Below are positions 11,265 through 23,830 of a stretch of DNA of 64,000 bases, piece after piece. Under the pieces are notes generated by a model, which was not told where the DNA came from, made no database searches, and saw nothing but the letters and a program-made list of their open reading frames with translations. Position numbers and translations under genes: made by a program. Every line of letters begins with the position of its first letter. Positions within the stretch are counted from its first letter, which is position 1. Source of the stretch: Phyto melanocephala (Eukaryota; Arthropoda; Insecta; Diptera; Rhinophoridae); contig OW799234.1 in the NCBI GenBank assembly GCA_941918925.1, forward strand, positions 128,506,895-128,570,894, read 5' to 3'.

Positions 11265-12334
11265 TAGGGTGATCGACTCGGTTTTACAACCGGTGGAAAA
11301 CCCGGTTTTTTCCTCTTTTTGCTGGCGGTTTTTTCTAAATGTTGATTTTTCGAATATCGAATACACCGGTTTTTTTATCCGAAAACGCCGGTTTTTTATG
11401 TATTTAAGTTTATTTTCATATATCTTTGTAACAAATCGTACCATAGAATATTGAGTACGCGAAAAGTTTCCAAAAATCAGAAAACAAAAACTATTAAATA
11501 TTCTTCTATAATATTGACAGCAATCTATTTGTTGTTTAAAAAACAAATGTAAAATAAGAAAAATAATTGAGCTTAAATATTATTTTTTTTATAGGATATA
11601 AAAGTAACGTTAAAAGTTAAAGGTATTTTAAGCATAAACTAAGCTGATCGATCACTTTTAGGTGAAAAATGTAGTTACATTAAAAAAATCCAATAATATC
11701 TCCTTTCAGATCCTAATTTTTATTAATGGCATTGAGTGTCTGTCAACTTAAATTTCAATTAAACCATTGAACAAACTAGTTTATACCTATTTTTGCATGT
11801 CTGTCATAAGTACAAGAAAGAATTTTGAAAATGAAATTTTAAAGATTTTCTCTCTAGCCTTTAAATTGTATTTGAAATTACAGAAATAATTTCAAACAAA
11901 ATACGTTAGTGCATATTAGTTTAAAAGATCAATTTAACATTTAAAAAATGTACAGAAGGATATACAAAAATTTATAACAGCCTTATAAAAAGTCTTATTT
12001 ATTTATGTATTAATTTATTGTATTTATTTATTTAACTAGTAAAGAGTACCTTTTGTCCTTAAATTTAAAACCAAATTAGTCAACTGCATTCATGTCAGTT
12101 ATTGCGTTATTGTGCAGCCAACTGTAAAAATTTCATATTTAGATATCATTTTTATTATTATCTTTTTGAACAATATTTTTTATTTTTTATTTAAATATTA
12201 TATTTTATACATTCGAACCGGTTAACCGGTTTTTTTCCGTAATTTTCAAAATATCAACCGGTTTTTTTAAAATTCAAAATTTCAAACTATTTGAAAACCG
12301 GTTTCTTAAAAAAGTCGAATAATCGATCACCCTA
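11265..12334. mobile_element. 1.07 kb non-coding DNA transposon with CCGGTTTTTT subterminal motifs
   Basis: TAGGGTGATCGA at 11265 is matched by its reverse complement at 12323-12334. Next to each end lie several copies of ACCGG or CCGGTTTTTT (about 11278-11395 and 12210-12305), which would be candidate transposase-binding sites. The interior has no coding signal. A clear target duplication was not resolved. The layout is reminiscent of hAT-type MITEs, which is inference. Confidence 0.7.
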
Positions 12335-12617
12335 AAACTTATGCACGTATGCATGTATCTTTCTTTATAGTAGAATTTACTGCGAGTTCAATATCATTAA
12401 ACTTTGATTGAGCAAAAGCAGCAAAAATAAAGAAAATATAAGTTTAATAATAAAATACATTTTATATTTACATATTAGTTTTGGTAGTTTAAACTGTAAA
12501 AAAATTAAATATTTCTTCAACAAAGTACATTTATAAGTTGCCAAACCTTTAACAGATCAACAGTCTATTTGCTGTTACGAAACTATTTAAGCTGTTAAGG
12601 GCGATAAAGTTTTTAAA

Positions 12618-15600
12618 ATGTTGAAACAGAACTTTGCATTGATTTTATATTTTAGTATTGTTGTGCTATTGCAAATTAATATTATATGTAAGTATGATAA
12701 AGGACATTTCGAAAGGTTCGTGATATAAAAAAAATATATTTTGTTTGTAATTTTTAGCGGTAGGCTCTTTTAAACTTGAGTTTTTTCAATCTGATAAGCC
12801 TCAAGATCCCAAAATTATCAATGGCACTCAGGCCACTGCAAATAAGACCAGACATCAGGTGTCTATAAGACGTCGTTTAAATGATGGGTATTTCTTTGGA
12901 ACGGGCCATATGTGTGGTGGTTCTCTGATATCTGAAAATGTGGTTGTATGTGCAGCTCATTGTTTTGTAGAGTAAGTATGGGATAAAACCTTAAACTGTA
13001 GACGTGCAAAATATTGCTCAGTTCTATTAAATTAAGAGAACAAAGTCATTAAATTTTTATGCATTTGTACGTATTAGACCATAGCAGAAAAACGCTCACC
13101 GTACGCCTTCGAATCTAAATTATTTTTGCAGTTAAAGTTTGTTTGCCGCTTTTTTTGTTATGTTACAATCATATAAATATATATTCTTATCTTATAAATA
13201 TAAATATGTATGTAATGTTTGAGTTTATTGGTTGTTGGGTTTAAGCTGGTCTATTTGAATTTCACTGGTGTTTATTCCAGATCGATCAGTAGACCTTTTA
13301 ACAAAAAAATTTTAATATAATTTTATTTAAAATTTTCATAAATAATATTAGAATTTCAAAAAACAAGAAATTAAATAAAAACTTTGTCATAAACCCAACA
13401 AACAATTTTATTATTATACCCTTCACCTGTGGTGCACAAGGGTATATATAGCTTTGTCATTCCGTTTGTAATTTCTACAATTTTCATTTCCGACCCCATA
13501 AAGTATATATTTTCTGAAAGCTTATGAATAGAGGAGTCAATTAAGACCTGACCGTCTGTCCGTCTGTCCGTCTGCCCGTCTGTCCGTGTGTTGGTTGAAA
13601 TCAACTTTTAGAAGCAACTATATGTTCCTCAGATCTGTATATGGTATCCATCTCTTGGAAATATCCAGGAATGAATCGCTATTGAAATTCAGCACAATCG
13701 CGCCATAACTTTCTGAGATATGAGCAAAAAACCACGACCACCTTGTTTTTTTTCACAATTACAACAACAACATACATACATACATACATGTAAAAAACAT
13801 ACCAAACAAAAAAAATTACAAAAAAAAAAATATTAAAAATAAGAAAAAAATAATAAAAAAAAACTACAAAAAAAAATTTTTTAAAAAATTTAAAAAAATT
13901 TTTTTAAAAATTTTTCTAAAAAAATTTTTTTAAAAAATTTAAAAAAAATATAAAAAAAAATAAAATATAAATAATATATTAAATAAAATAAAATAAAATT
14001 TTTTTGGCTCAGCTGGGCTTCGATGCCACATTTATTCTAACGTGTACGTATGTATGCACATATTTTATATGGGATGAATGGTGGTGATACAAACAATTGT
14101 TATTGCATGACTACACGTTGTGAAGGGTATATAAGATTCGGCACGGCCGAATATAGCACTGTTACTTGTTTTTAATTTATTTATTTTAATCCCTTATATA
14201 TTTGGAAAACTATTGGGAGAATATCTTACAATTTTAAGAACTAAATACATAATTAGTAAATTTTTGTGTATGTAATATTTTATTAACAACAACAAAATTA
14301 GTTCGATATATAAGGATATGGTGAATATTTTAACATATTGCAGTCCACCATATCAGAGATAATATATAAGTAAGAATTGGATGTAGTACAGCCGTATCCA
14401 TCCACTTAACTATGCCAGGGCTGAGTCCACATTTTGCACCGAACATCTAACGACACGTGTAGTAGGCTACCGTAACCTTTTTCACTCTGTGTTACATGTT
14501 CAGTTTTCATGACAACCTCGAATCCAGGACAACGCCCAGATATTTCGCTCTGTCCAATAAAGAAATTTTACAACTACGCCTTTTAAAAGTTAGAAATCTT
14601 GGTCCTCGTTGTGAACAATACTAGTTCCGTTTTGTCTGGGTTTACCCCTAGACCGTTGTCTCTGACCCAATTACTTAGCAATCCCAAGTCATTGGACATG
14701 AGATTACTATTTACGTCCGTAAACAATCCTGATACCATTAAGTATTACAACATCGTCCGTATAAGTCACGAGTTTTATTCTTCTTCTGTCACATTCAGTT
14801 AGTATCGAGTTAATAACAATAAGCCAAAGCAGTGGAAAGATTACATGACCCTGAGGTGGACATTCTTAACTAGTCCCAACATGCTATTACCAAAGTTCGT
14901 CAAATAACTCTTAAATTCAACATATGTAGCTTCTAGCCAGTTGCTGATGTACTCTTCAACATCTAGGCCATTAAGTGCAAGTTGTATTGCAAGGGTTGTC
15001 ACGTTATTGAAGCTCTCTTCTAAACAATACAATACTTTAACATGAACGACTTAATGTAAAATCATCAATTTGTGAAATGTTTTATTGAATTCAAACAAAA
15101 ATGGAAAATTAAAAATAGGAATGGCTAAGGTAGACGTCATAAAAAAAATGATTTTGAAAAAACATATCATGCATGCGGTGATGCCAGCCAGTATTGTTGA
15201 AAAAAGTCTAAAAATATCGAAAAATATACTGAACACGATACTCGTAAATAAGAATCGATGTATCGATATATCGGGTTTTGAAATATCGGTGAATATATTT
15301 ATATTTTTTTTTCCTTAAGTATCGATATTTTAATATATCGATATTTTTTACCCATCTCTAATTTCTATACCCTTCACAGAGAGTTCAAGGCTATATATTG
15401 TTCATATATGTATATATATGTTTGTCATTCCGTGTAAAATTTCTACAATATTCATTTCCGATCCCATAAAGTATACATTTTCTGAAAGCTTATAAATAGG
15501 AGTATGGATTGAGATTTGTCCGTCAGTTCATGTGCTGGTTTAAATCATTTTTTTAAAACCCCCCGATATTATCAAGACGAGTGTGTAATATTCAAATATC

Positions 15601-16852
15601 AGAAATATTTGAAACCATATCGGTATTAAAATCCAGCATAACCGTCTGATAACTTTCTGAGATATGTGCAAATAAAGACGACTGCCTTTGTTTTTTTTCC
15701 CTTTTTTCACCAAAAAGCTTAAAAATGTTTATTAAACTAAATAATTTATATGCTTGTGACTATTTATAGATTTGATATGCCTCTAGAGATATTGTGAAAA
15801 ATTTTGGACGAATCGCTCACAAACAGGCAAAGTTATAAAATATATCAAATTTTTCAAGCTTCTAAATAATTTTTGGACTCTTTAAAGACACCAGTTTCTA
15901 TACCACTAAGGGATATCAAATGAAAAAGCTTGACAAGTTAACTAAAAAATTAAAAATTTAAGATTACGTCCTAGATTAAATGAAGAATATATTAGCCAAA
16001 TATAGATTTTAAAGATTTTTTTTAAAGATAATGCGTATTTTTGTTTATTTTAGCTATAGCGTACTGAAACCAAACGGCACCTTTTTACCAGATGAAAATT
16101 TTATCGTAGTAATGGGAAATCTCGATCGCTTCGAGTACAACAACAACACGTTAGTGTTTGATATTATAAAAATTGTTAAAAAAGTCAAGATCTTTAATTT
16201 AAAAACATATGATGATGACATAGTTTTAATAATGCTTAATGGTACAGTACCAGCTGGACATCCCACCGTTAGGCCAATAATACTTAATGATGCTCCTTTG
16301 GCAAATAACACCATATGTCAAGCTACTGGATGGGGCTATACCGAAGAAGTAAGTTTACACATATTTAGGATTTCTAGTTCTGTATTTGAAATAGTTTAAT
16401 TAATATTCACATTATGTACATATGTATTATTTTAGGGTTATCCCCCCGATTTTTTAAGGACTGTAGACTTGCCAATTATCGATAAAAATGATTGTCGTAC
16501 TAAAACTGATTATGGCTCATTGATACATGATGGCATGATATGTGCTGGCTATTTGCAAGGTGAACATGATGCATGTCAGGGTGATTCTGGTGGACCTTTG
16601 GTTTGCTTAGGCAGACAGGCTGGTATAATATCATGGGGTTCAGGTTGTGCTCAACCAAAAACTCCGGGTGTTTACACAGAACTGGCTTATTTTAAGAATT
16701 GGATTCTAGATCAAGTAGCTGCACATAATGGAACTCTGCCCAGATTTGCGCCTGGTGCTAATGGAGTTACAAGTCTTAGTTGTTCTGTAGTTTTATTTAC
16801 TTTAATGTTAATATTTAACATTATTTATGGTCAAACTAAATACATTCGCTAA
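12618..16852 (+). CDS. SP3: trypsin-like S1A serine protease zymogen, four exons
   Basis: Join 12618-12687, 12758-12971, 16054-16348 and 16436-16852, giving 331 residues. Introns are GT/AG with phases 1, 2 and 0, as in SP1. Signal peptide is about 1-23; Lys42 precedes IING (43-46). The triad is His91 (CAAHC), Asp150 (DDDIVLI) and Ser244 (GDSGGP); Asp238 predicts trypsin-like specificity. An extra Cys88 lies just before the His motif. The C-terminal tail SCSVVLFTLMLIFNIIYG followed by a short basic end suggests a membrane anchor or GPI signal. Intron 2 is 3.08 kb and has absorbed a family A element, a LINE relic and a second A-type fragment. A TATTTAAG at about 12584 is the best TATA-like match upstream. 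Confidence 0.9.
13417..14174 (+). mobile_element. family A element (Helentron/mini-me-like), full length
   Basis: It begins TATACCCTTCACC with a hairpin closed by AAGGGTATA, followed by a TATATA tract, the core TTTGTCATTCCGTTTGTAA and a (GTCY)n run at about 13553-13588. An A/T-rich middle follows. The end has hairpin ATTCGGC-ACG-GCCGAAT and TTACTTGTTTT. The (TA)n, core and (GTCY)n order matches what I remember of dipteran mini-me repeats. It sits in SP3 intron 2. Confidence 0.8.
14340..15040 (-). pseudogene. LINE reverse transcriptase relic, R1/Jockey-like
   Basis: Minus-strand frames give the reverse transcriptase core phrase TYTDDVVILNG, then LLSNWVRDNGLGVNPDKTEL, KYLGVVLDS-like sequence and a C-terminal VKWMDTAVLHPILTY with a following WWTA. 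These are typical of non-LTR retrotransposon reverse transcriptases of R1-type elements. Stops and frameshifts occur, and there is no 5' end or poly(A). It lies antisense inside SP3 intron 2. Confidence 0.75.
15362..15965 (+). mobile_element. family A-long element, 5' part
   Basis: Starts with CTATACCCTTCACAGAG, has the diverged core (TTTGTCATTCCGTGTAAAAT), one GTCCGTCAGT remnant, and an interior matching the reverse complement of 48440-48570 (the GCCTCTAGAGATATT phrase). The tail is missing; exon 3 of SP3 follows about 90 bases later. Confidence 0.65.
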
Positions 16853-16973
16853 AAACAGAAAACTTAAGTTAAAATTTTATTTTTTATTTGTAGCCTAATC
16901 TCCAATTCTTAAATATAATTGATAGAAATCTAACTCTATCCCAGCCGCGTGGCGACATGGCTGTAATATTAAA

Positions 16974-16993
16974 TCTATATATATAAAAGTGAA

Positions 16994-17034
<41 letters not shown>

Positions 17035-17855
17035 GCTATAGACTCTGAAACTGTAAAACCGATCGGGCTCAAACTTTGGTAAGTTGTTGTACACATACCG
17101 GGGAGTGTTTATGGATGAAAAAAAGTGGGCGGGGCCACGCCCATAAAAAATTAGTTATCAGTTTAAGCTACTTGCACTTGACCGATTTTTCTGAAACTTT
17201 GTACACATATCGAGCTGTCATGACTAAATAATTTCGTGATAAGAAAAGTGGGCGGGGCCACGCCCCTAAAAAAGTTTTAACTTTGAGGTACTTGCACTGG
17301 ACCGATTTTTCTGAAACTTTGCACACATATTAAGCTGTCGTGACTTTATAACTTCGTGATTAAAAAAGTGGGCGGGGCCACGCCCATAAAAAAAGGCTAT
17401 AATTTTGAGGTACTTGCATCAGACCGATTTTTCTGAAACTTTGCACACATATTGAGCTGTCATGACTAAATAATTTCAAGATTAGAAAAGTGGGCAGTGC
17501 CACGCCCATAAAAAAAAGGTATCATTTTGAGGTACTTGCACTGGACCGATTATTCTGAAACTTTGCACACATATTGAGCTATTATGACTTTACAATTTCG
17601 TGATTAGAAAAGTGGGCAAGGCCACGCCCATAAAAACAATTTTAATTTTGGGATACTTGCACTGGTCCGATTCTTCTGAAACTTTGCACACATATTGAGC
17701 TGTTATGACTTTACAATTTCGTGACTAGAAAAGTGGGAAATGCCACGCCCATAAAAAATTATAATTTTTAGGTTTTTGCACTTGATATTCAATTAAAATT
17801 CAGAATGCATTTCGATTCATTAAGGGGCGTAGCAACGCGCGCCGGGTTTGGCTAG
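16974..17855 (+). mobile_element. non-autonomous Helitron with six tandem units
   Basis: The 5' end is A|TCTATATATATAAAAGTG, and the 3' end has GGCGTAGCAACGCGCGCC followed by GGCTAG|T, i.e. CTAG with flanking T and no target duplication. A (GT)n tract lies at about 16999-17032. About six units of roughly 120 bp then follow, each with GTGGGC-GGGGCCACGCCC and CCGATTTTTCTGAAACTTTG. No coding sequence was found. A short copy with about one unit lies at 19230-19501 on the other strand. Confidence 0.85.
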
Positions 17856-18084
17856 TATATGGATAAAATACAAACTTTAGTCTAGTGGTCAGTATTTGTT
17901 ACACTGAAAAAAATAAATATGAGTTTCAATTACGAAATGAATACTATTAAATATTTTATTTATTTTTGCAGCATTCATTAATACGATACTATTATTTAAA
18001 CGAAAATTACTTTATTTATTTGAAAAAAAAAAAAAAAAAATATATTGCAAAAAAAAAAATTTCAACTAAAATAGAATAGAATAA

Positions 18085-18590
18085 TCTTTTCAAGGTCTGA
18101 CCGAGGAAAGAGGGTAAATACCTTTCGCTTCAGAAAAGATATATCGAAAAGACATTTTTTCTTCAATGCTATTAATCTTTGGCGCCAACTTCCCCCTAAT
18201 ATTCAAATCATTAGCAATGCAAAGCATTTCAAAGTTGCAATATTTAATTATTTAGAGTAACAAAAACTAATTATATAGAACTCTTACATGTGTTAACTTA
18301 TATTTATTTGATGTTAGTAATATTATTTGCTTTCTTTTTATTTTTTATTTTTATTTAAATATCATAATTTTGTAATTTTTGAAATATCGTTTAATATTTT
18401 TTTTTTTCAATTTTGTCTAATTAAAATTTCTTTTATCATTAAAATTAGTATTAAGTTATTTTATTTTTATTTTTTTTTTACCAACAAAAATCATATTGTG
18501 CCACTATCTCTCCAGTACTATTATATAAGACTAGTTCTTGTTGTACTGTATTGACTAAATAAATAAATAATAATAATAATAAATAATAAT
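18085..18590 (+). pseudogene. 3' end of a Jockey-like LINE
   Basis: A short plus-strand frame ends NAINLWRQLPPNIQIISNAK..FKVAIFNYLE and a stop near 18260, the kind of C-terminus found on Jockey/CR1-type LINE polyproteins. A T-rich 3' region and a (TAA)n-like tail at about 18555-18590 follow. It is 5'-truncated, as is usual for LINE copies. It may belong to the same family as the relic at 43290-43935, which is not proven. Confidence 0.55.
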
Positions 18591-18599
18591 AAAATTGTG

Positions 18600-19229
18600 T
18601 TAAAAAAAATAATTAAAATTTCTATAATTTTTAAAAATTATTTAATTAACTTAAACACTACTATAATTGAAATTTGCGAATATTTCAAATAAAGAATTAA
18701 TTGAATCAGTAATATTAATTATTGAACATTTTTTAAATAAAATTACCCGAATAGAAGATATATCTTTATATATTTATTTTTAAGTAAATAGGTACATACA
18801 TTTTTATTACCATTTCGAATATTATAAGTATAATATTATAGTATAACACATTTAGGAACTGGAGTCATAATCAAACGTCATATTTTCACAAGTAAAGGGG
18901 TGAATCCTCGAGCTAGGCACGAAAAAATTTCACCGTTAAAAAATCTTTATCAAACACAGGAAAGGAATTCAAATAATTACAAACCCATTAGGGAAAAAAG
19001 AGAATGTATCGGGCTGCTAGGATTATTAAATTTAATCCATAGTCAGCTAAAGCTTTAAATGCTGTCATACAGGCGAGCAAGTTACCCCGTAAAAAAAGTA
19101 AGAGCACTATATTGAAGACGTAAATACACAATCACATATCATTCGATGTTGGAAGGACATTGTTTTATTTTATCTTCTCTTGCAGTACGAGCTATAACTC
19201 TCTTCCTATTTTTAAAATTATCATATTAA
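18600..19229. other. intergenic DNA with a family B fragment
   Basis: About 19105-19225 resembles the reverse-oriented interior of family B (compare 59935-60010, with CATTCGATGTTGGAAGG and GCTATAACTCTCTTCC). The rest holds nothing recognised. Confidence 0.4.
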
Positions 19230-19501
19230 CTAGCCAAGCCCGGTGCGCGTTGCTACGGCCCTTAATGAATAAAAATGAATTCTGAATTTTAATTGAATAT
19301 CAAGTGCAAGTGGGGCGTGGCCCCACCCACTTTTACCACCCATTAACACTCCCTGGAATGGGTACAACAACTTACCAAAGTTTGAGTCCGATCGGCTTTA
19401 TGGTTCGGAGTCTATAGCCAACACACACACAAACACACACATACGTACACACACACACACACACACACAGACAGACAGAGTATGACTTTCATATATATAG
19501 A
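19230..19501 (-). mobile_element. short Helitron copy with one internal unit
   Basis: On the minus strand it begins A|TCTATATATATGAAAG (19501) and ends CTAG|T (19230), with the same GC-rich 3' hairpin region as 16974-17855 and a (GT)n-type tract. It keeps only one GGGCGTGGCCCC unit, so unit number varies between copies. Confidence 0.85.
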
Positions 19502-19541
19502 TAGGTTCTACAGGGGTTTTGAACACTAACTTTATTTTTTA

Positions 19542-19655
19542 TTTTTATACCCGCCACCAACAAAATGGTGGGGGTATATTCATTTTGCCATTCCGTTTGT
19601 AACACATCGAAGTATTCATTTTAGACCCCATAAAGTATATATTTAAAACTAAAAT
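19542..19655 (+). repeat. 5' end of a family B element
   Basis: ATACCCGCCACCA then TGGTGGGGGTAT (terminal hairpin), followed by the core TTTTGCCATTCCGTTTGTAA and ACCCCATAAAGTATATAT. The sequence then departs from other copies. Confidence 0.7.
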
Positions 19656-19659
19656 TAGT

Positions 19660-20590
19660 GCTTCATATATTTTCTGTTAGTTTTAAAATTATTTTCTAGC
19701 CAATAAACTGCTTTGTACTTACACTTACTGCAAATTTAAAATTTGTTGAAGATGTAAATGATGCTTGTATTTCAGTCAATAACTGTATTGAGAGTTGTTC
19801 TTGGAACAAATTACTCTTTGTGCCTTAGCCAAATAAAGTGCAAGCTGGCTTTAAAGCTCTGGCCTCCTACGATTTAGTTTAACTGGTGGCAATGAAACGT
19901 CGATGTCATTACGATTTGTTTTGCGGTTTGTGGCAAAAGAGTAAATCATTTCTTTAGCAGTATTTACCCGTCTGTAGACGAAGAACAAAAAAATATGCCT
20001 TTTGTCGAGTACTAATGAAAACGAATATTCACTTTTTGCTTCGACACAATTTTATCAGGAAAAACCAAATGTAGACATACATATGTATATGTACATACGG
20101 CACGTTTTTTTACATTTAACAACTGCGAATGAATAAATGTTTTCTTTTTACTTAATATCCCTAAATGAGTTTTCTATCATGTAACTTTTTGCAATATCAA
20201 AAGATGAAAATAAATTTTGTATATTTCACTCTTCCAAGCATTTCAGTAACTCCAGCATAATGCGCTGTCTGTGATTTTGTTAAGGTTTTGCAGTTTTAGT
20301 TATGGCTGTATCTTTCAGCCGTTGACCGACTTTGAACCTACTACTAACCAAAATATATATTATATATACATACATGTATCACAGTCTTATTTATTCTATT
20401 AAAAATTTTAAATAAGGCAATTTTTTTACTGAACTTTTAAATTAAAAATGTACATGCCGATATACTATTGAAGTAGACATGAAATACAAAAATATTGACA
20501 TTAAGTCGCTGCATCTGAGCACGCAAAGAAAAAATATGGTTGTGGTAATCATAATCTAAGAGCAACATTTGCATTGGTAATATTGGTTAA
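19660..20590. other. intergenic DNA, no gene seen
   Basis: No reading frame with known motifs was recognised. It could be a diverged interior of the B-like element that starts at 19542. Confidence 0.3.
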
Positions 20591-20594
20591 TAAA

Positions 20595-20887
20595 TAATTT
20601 TTTATAAAAAAAAAAAAAAACAAAAAAGTGATCTCAAGCTTAAATAAAAATCAAATATAATTTATTATATATATTTTAATTTTTTTTTTTTAAATTTTTT
20701 TTTAAATTTTTTTTTATTTTTTTTTTTAAATACATACGTAAATTTATAATTTTACAATGGGATGTTTTTATATATGTATGTTTTTTATATGTGTGTACGT
20801 ATTTCATATGGGATGAATGGTGATACAAACTACTGGTATTGCATGACTACACGTTGTGAAGGGTATATAAGATTCGGCACGGCCGAT
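20595..20887 (+). repeat. family A tail, truncated
   Basis: Shares the AAGTGATCTCAAGCTTAAATAA phrase with the palindrome at 270-293 in short form, then the T-rich tract and the tail up to GATTCGGCACGGCCGA, where the last few bases of the hairpin and the terminus are lost. Confidence 0.65.
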
Positions 20888-22873
20888 TTTTGACATCTCA
20901 AACTTTTAAAATAATAAAAATTTATTCAGCAAGAAGAAGAACAGTTGAAATCAAAATATTATTATAAAAAATCATGGCTTGATTGCTTTCTAATCATACT
21001 GTTGTCTCACATGTAAATTAATATTTGTAATTTTAAATGCTTTTGAATATAATGTTATATTTGTCATAACAATTTTTTTAAATCATACTACTTTTAAACG
21101 GCAATCATATCTAAATGTATGCGAAAAGTAAACATTAAATGATAAAACTCAAATAAACGATTGATTATCGTGACAAAACTTATGATGAAATAAAATAAAT
21201 TTAACTAATACTAGTTTTCGGCAACCAAATATTAGTATAGAGTTTCTGCAAACCTAATTGGCTCTGGTTGTGCTGATATAATATTCTAAATAGGATTCCC
21301 TAAGGGTTGAGTAGTAGTAAAATTGTTTTTATACATATTTAAAGTACATTTTATTAAAATTTTATATATAAAAACATACACACATTTTAAGCAAATAGGA
21401 TACTTATGTTGGTTATATAATTAAATCTTAGAAAAATATTTGATATGCAAGCATGTTTCTTATTGTGGTTGGGCAAAATCTTAAACTGAGTAAACTTTTA
21501 AAATAAATGTTAATAGTTAATTTTTTATACACTCTCTTGTTGGAATTGCATCCCCCAAAATGGTCTAATTACGTCCATGGTCATTCCATTTGTAATTTCT
21601 ACAATATTTATTTCCATATGAAATACATAACTTGATTTTTTTAATTTTCAATTTTTAATATGCGAATTTTGAGTTATGGCCCAGGTAAAAGACCCATATC
21701 TATGTATATATTTCTAAAAATACAAACAAAGCAATTATATGACACAAGTTATTGACAAAAGAATTATCAATTTGAATTAATTCTAAATGAAAATAAAAAT
21801 AAAACAATCTACCTGAATTAAAACATGCATTCAAAGCAGTTAAAGTCCACGTGATCAATTTAAATTGGTTTTATCGATATGCCTGTGGCTAAAAGAAACA
21901 ACTGCTTAAGTTGACTTAAGCTAAATTTGAGATAATACCACCATCATAATTCCGCATTTAAAAGCTACCCTTAAGAGAAATTTCAATTATTTTGTACAAC
22001 TTTTTCAGAAATAAAGTATAGAGTACATATATTTTAAATATTTATATTTTAATTATAAAAACTTACTGATTATATAATTTTAAAATACAGTATTATCTGG
22101 AATAAAAAGTATATAACAATACAACTTAATTTTTATAGCTCGATATGTTCTTTAATTATAATATATATTTGTTTTTATTTGAAATGGAACTAGTGTATTA
22201 AAATGATTTTCTGGAAAATGGCACAATTAAACATAAGCAACTTTTTCTTACTGCCACAGGTAATAACAATTATTAATAAAAACCAGTGTTTCAAGGTTAG
22301 CGTTTTTATGCAAAATTAAGCATTATTATAATTTTTTTATGTTTTAGTTTCTAGTTGTTTTTTTAACCTTATTTACTATTAAAAATCGAGTCAACACGGC
22401 TAATAATTGACGTGTCAATGGCATTTTATTTTAAATTTTTCTTTGCTTAGCGAAGTAGCAATCAGCGGAATTTTTGTGGCCATTTGATTTTCTTAATTTT
22501 GAGGCCTTTTTGAATAAGGTTATTTTACATAGCGCCCTTAAATAAATATAAATTTTTTATTAAAAATGTTTTAACTGACAAAATTATCTTAAGCGATTTC
22601 TTTAATTAAATATCACAAAATATCAATGTATATGACTGCAAAACAATTTTTTTGAAAAATAAAATTGAAAGTTTATGAATTTAAAGCATCGGCTTTTTTT
22701 CTTATTTAAATTTTTGGATGGTAGTTAACTGTTTAGCCTCATTTTAGTTTTATCTGCCGACAACACTGCTGCTAACACAAATCTAGACTTATATTAAATA
22801 TGTACTTCGAAGAGTTCGTTATATTTAAAAATTTTAATATTATAAAACCGGAATAGGTAAATTATATTTATTA
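20888..22873. other. AT-rich intergenic DNA with one family A fragment
   Basis: About 21527-21640 matches the 5' core region of family A in diverged form (GTCATTCCATTTGTAATTTC). No genes were recognised in the rest. Confidence 0.4.
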
Positions 22874-23440
22874 TTAGCTGTACCCGGCATGCGTTGCAAT
22901 GCCACGTGAAATAAAAAAAATTGCTTGAGAAAATACAGAAAATATATGACACACATCATCCTTTTAATCATGAAACTATAAAAACATTATCCTGTATTTT
23001 TTTAGTTAAATTTACTATTAAATCGTGATTTTTATTTTTTTTTAATTTTAAATAAAAACGATATCAAATATAATTTTAGTATGGGTGTGGCACTTTTTAT
23101 CGCACATTGTATTGTCACGTAAAATCAATTTGTGTGCAGAATTTTAAAGAACCGGTTTGGTAGAAGCGTATTTATTTTGTATGGAAGTGACGCCGTCAAC
23201 TTTTGTTACCATTAGAATGTATTATCTTGTGTGGATTTCATGTGTGTGCGGTTAAGTGGAAATAATTGAAAGAATACAATTTACTTTATATGGACGCAGT
23301 ACTATCCATTTTTAAATTTTACAGCAACATTACCCTCGGTCCATTGAGGGTATATATAAATTTTTGTTAAAATCGGTTTAGAAGCTTTTGAGTTTATCGC
23401 TTACGAACAAACACGTTCCTTCTATACAAAATATGTAATA
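22874..23440 (-). mobile_element. Helitron, 3' end with hairpin
   Basis: On the minus strand the element ends GGCAT-TGCAACGC-ATGCC, then GGGTACAGCTAA|T, a CTRR end with a five-base-pair stem. The other end near 23440 (after CGCTTACGAACAAACACG) is diverged, so the 5' limit is approximate. No coding sequence. Confidence 0.65.
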
Positions 23441-23479
23441 ATAATACATATTATATTAAGAGGGATTTTTTTAGGCGTA

Positions 23480-23830
23480 TAGAATTTTCGATAGGGATAA
23501 CTGTAAAACTTGTCGTTTTTGGAGAGAGCGCAATCCTTATGATGCCGATGACGCCATCAGCCCATTTGTCTTAAAATAGGTGAACGCTAAAAGCAAACGG
23601 TTCGTGATTTTTTTATTCCTTATGTCATCGCAAATCGTTTGGAGGAGAAATGGTTTCAAAAAATCAGCTCAACATGCCATACAGCGCGTGAGACCATCAC
23701 GTTGCTGAGCTAAACGTTTGGTGACCGAATTATCCTTAACAAATGAATCTGTGAATTGGTCACCATGTTCGTGTGATTATATTTAAATTTTATATGCCAC
23801 GAAGTTTGTAAGCTAATAGAGCCAACCTTT
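23480..23830 (+). pseudogene. degenerate mariner-like transposase fragment
   Basis: Frames give TCRFWRERNP and, after a gap, EEKWFQKISSTCHTARETIT, then FGDRII, corresponding to blocks between the first catalytic Asp and the PPRSCDL region of mariner-like transposases. Stops and shifts are present and no ends are recognisable. Confidence 0.6.

Noticed and set aside
18327..18554. 75-codon Phe/Ile-rich plus-strand frame
   Set aside because: It lies in the T-rich 3' region of a LINE; the composition explains the hydrophobic translation.
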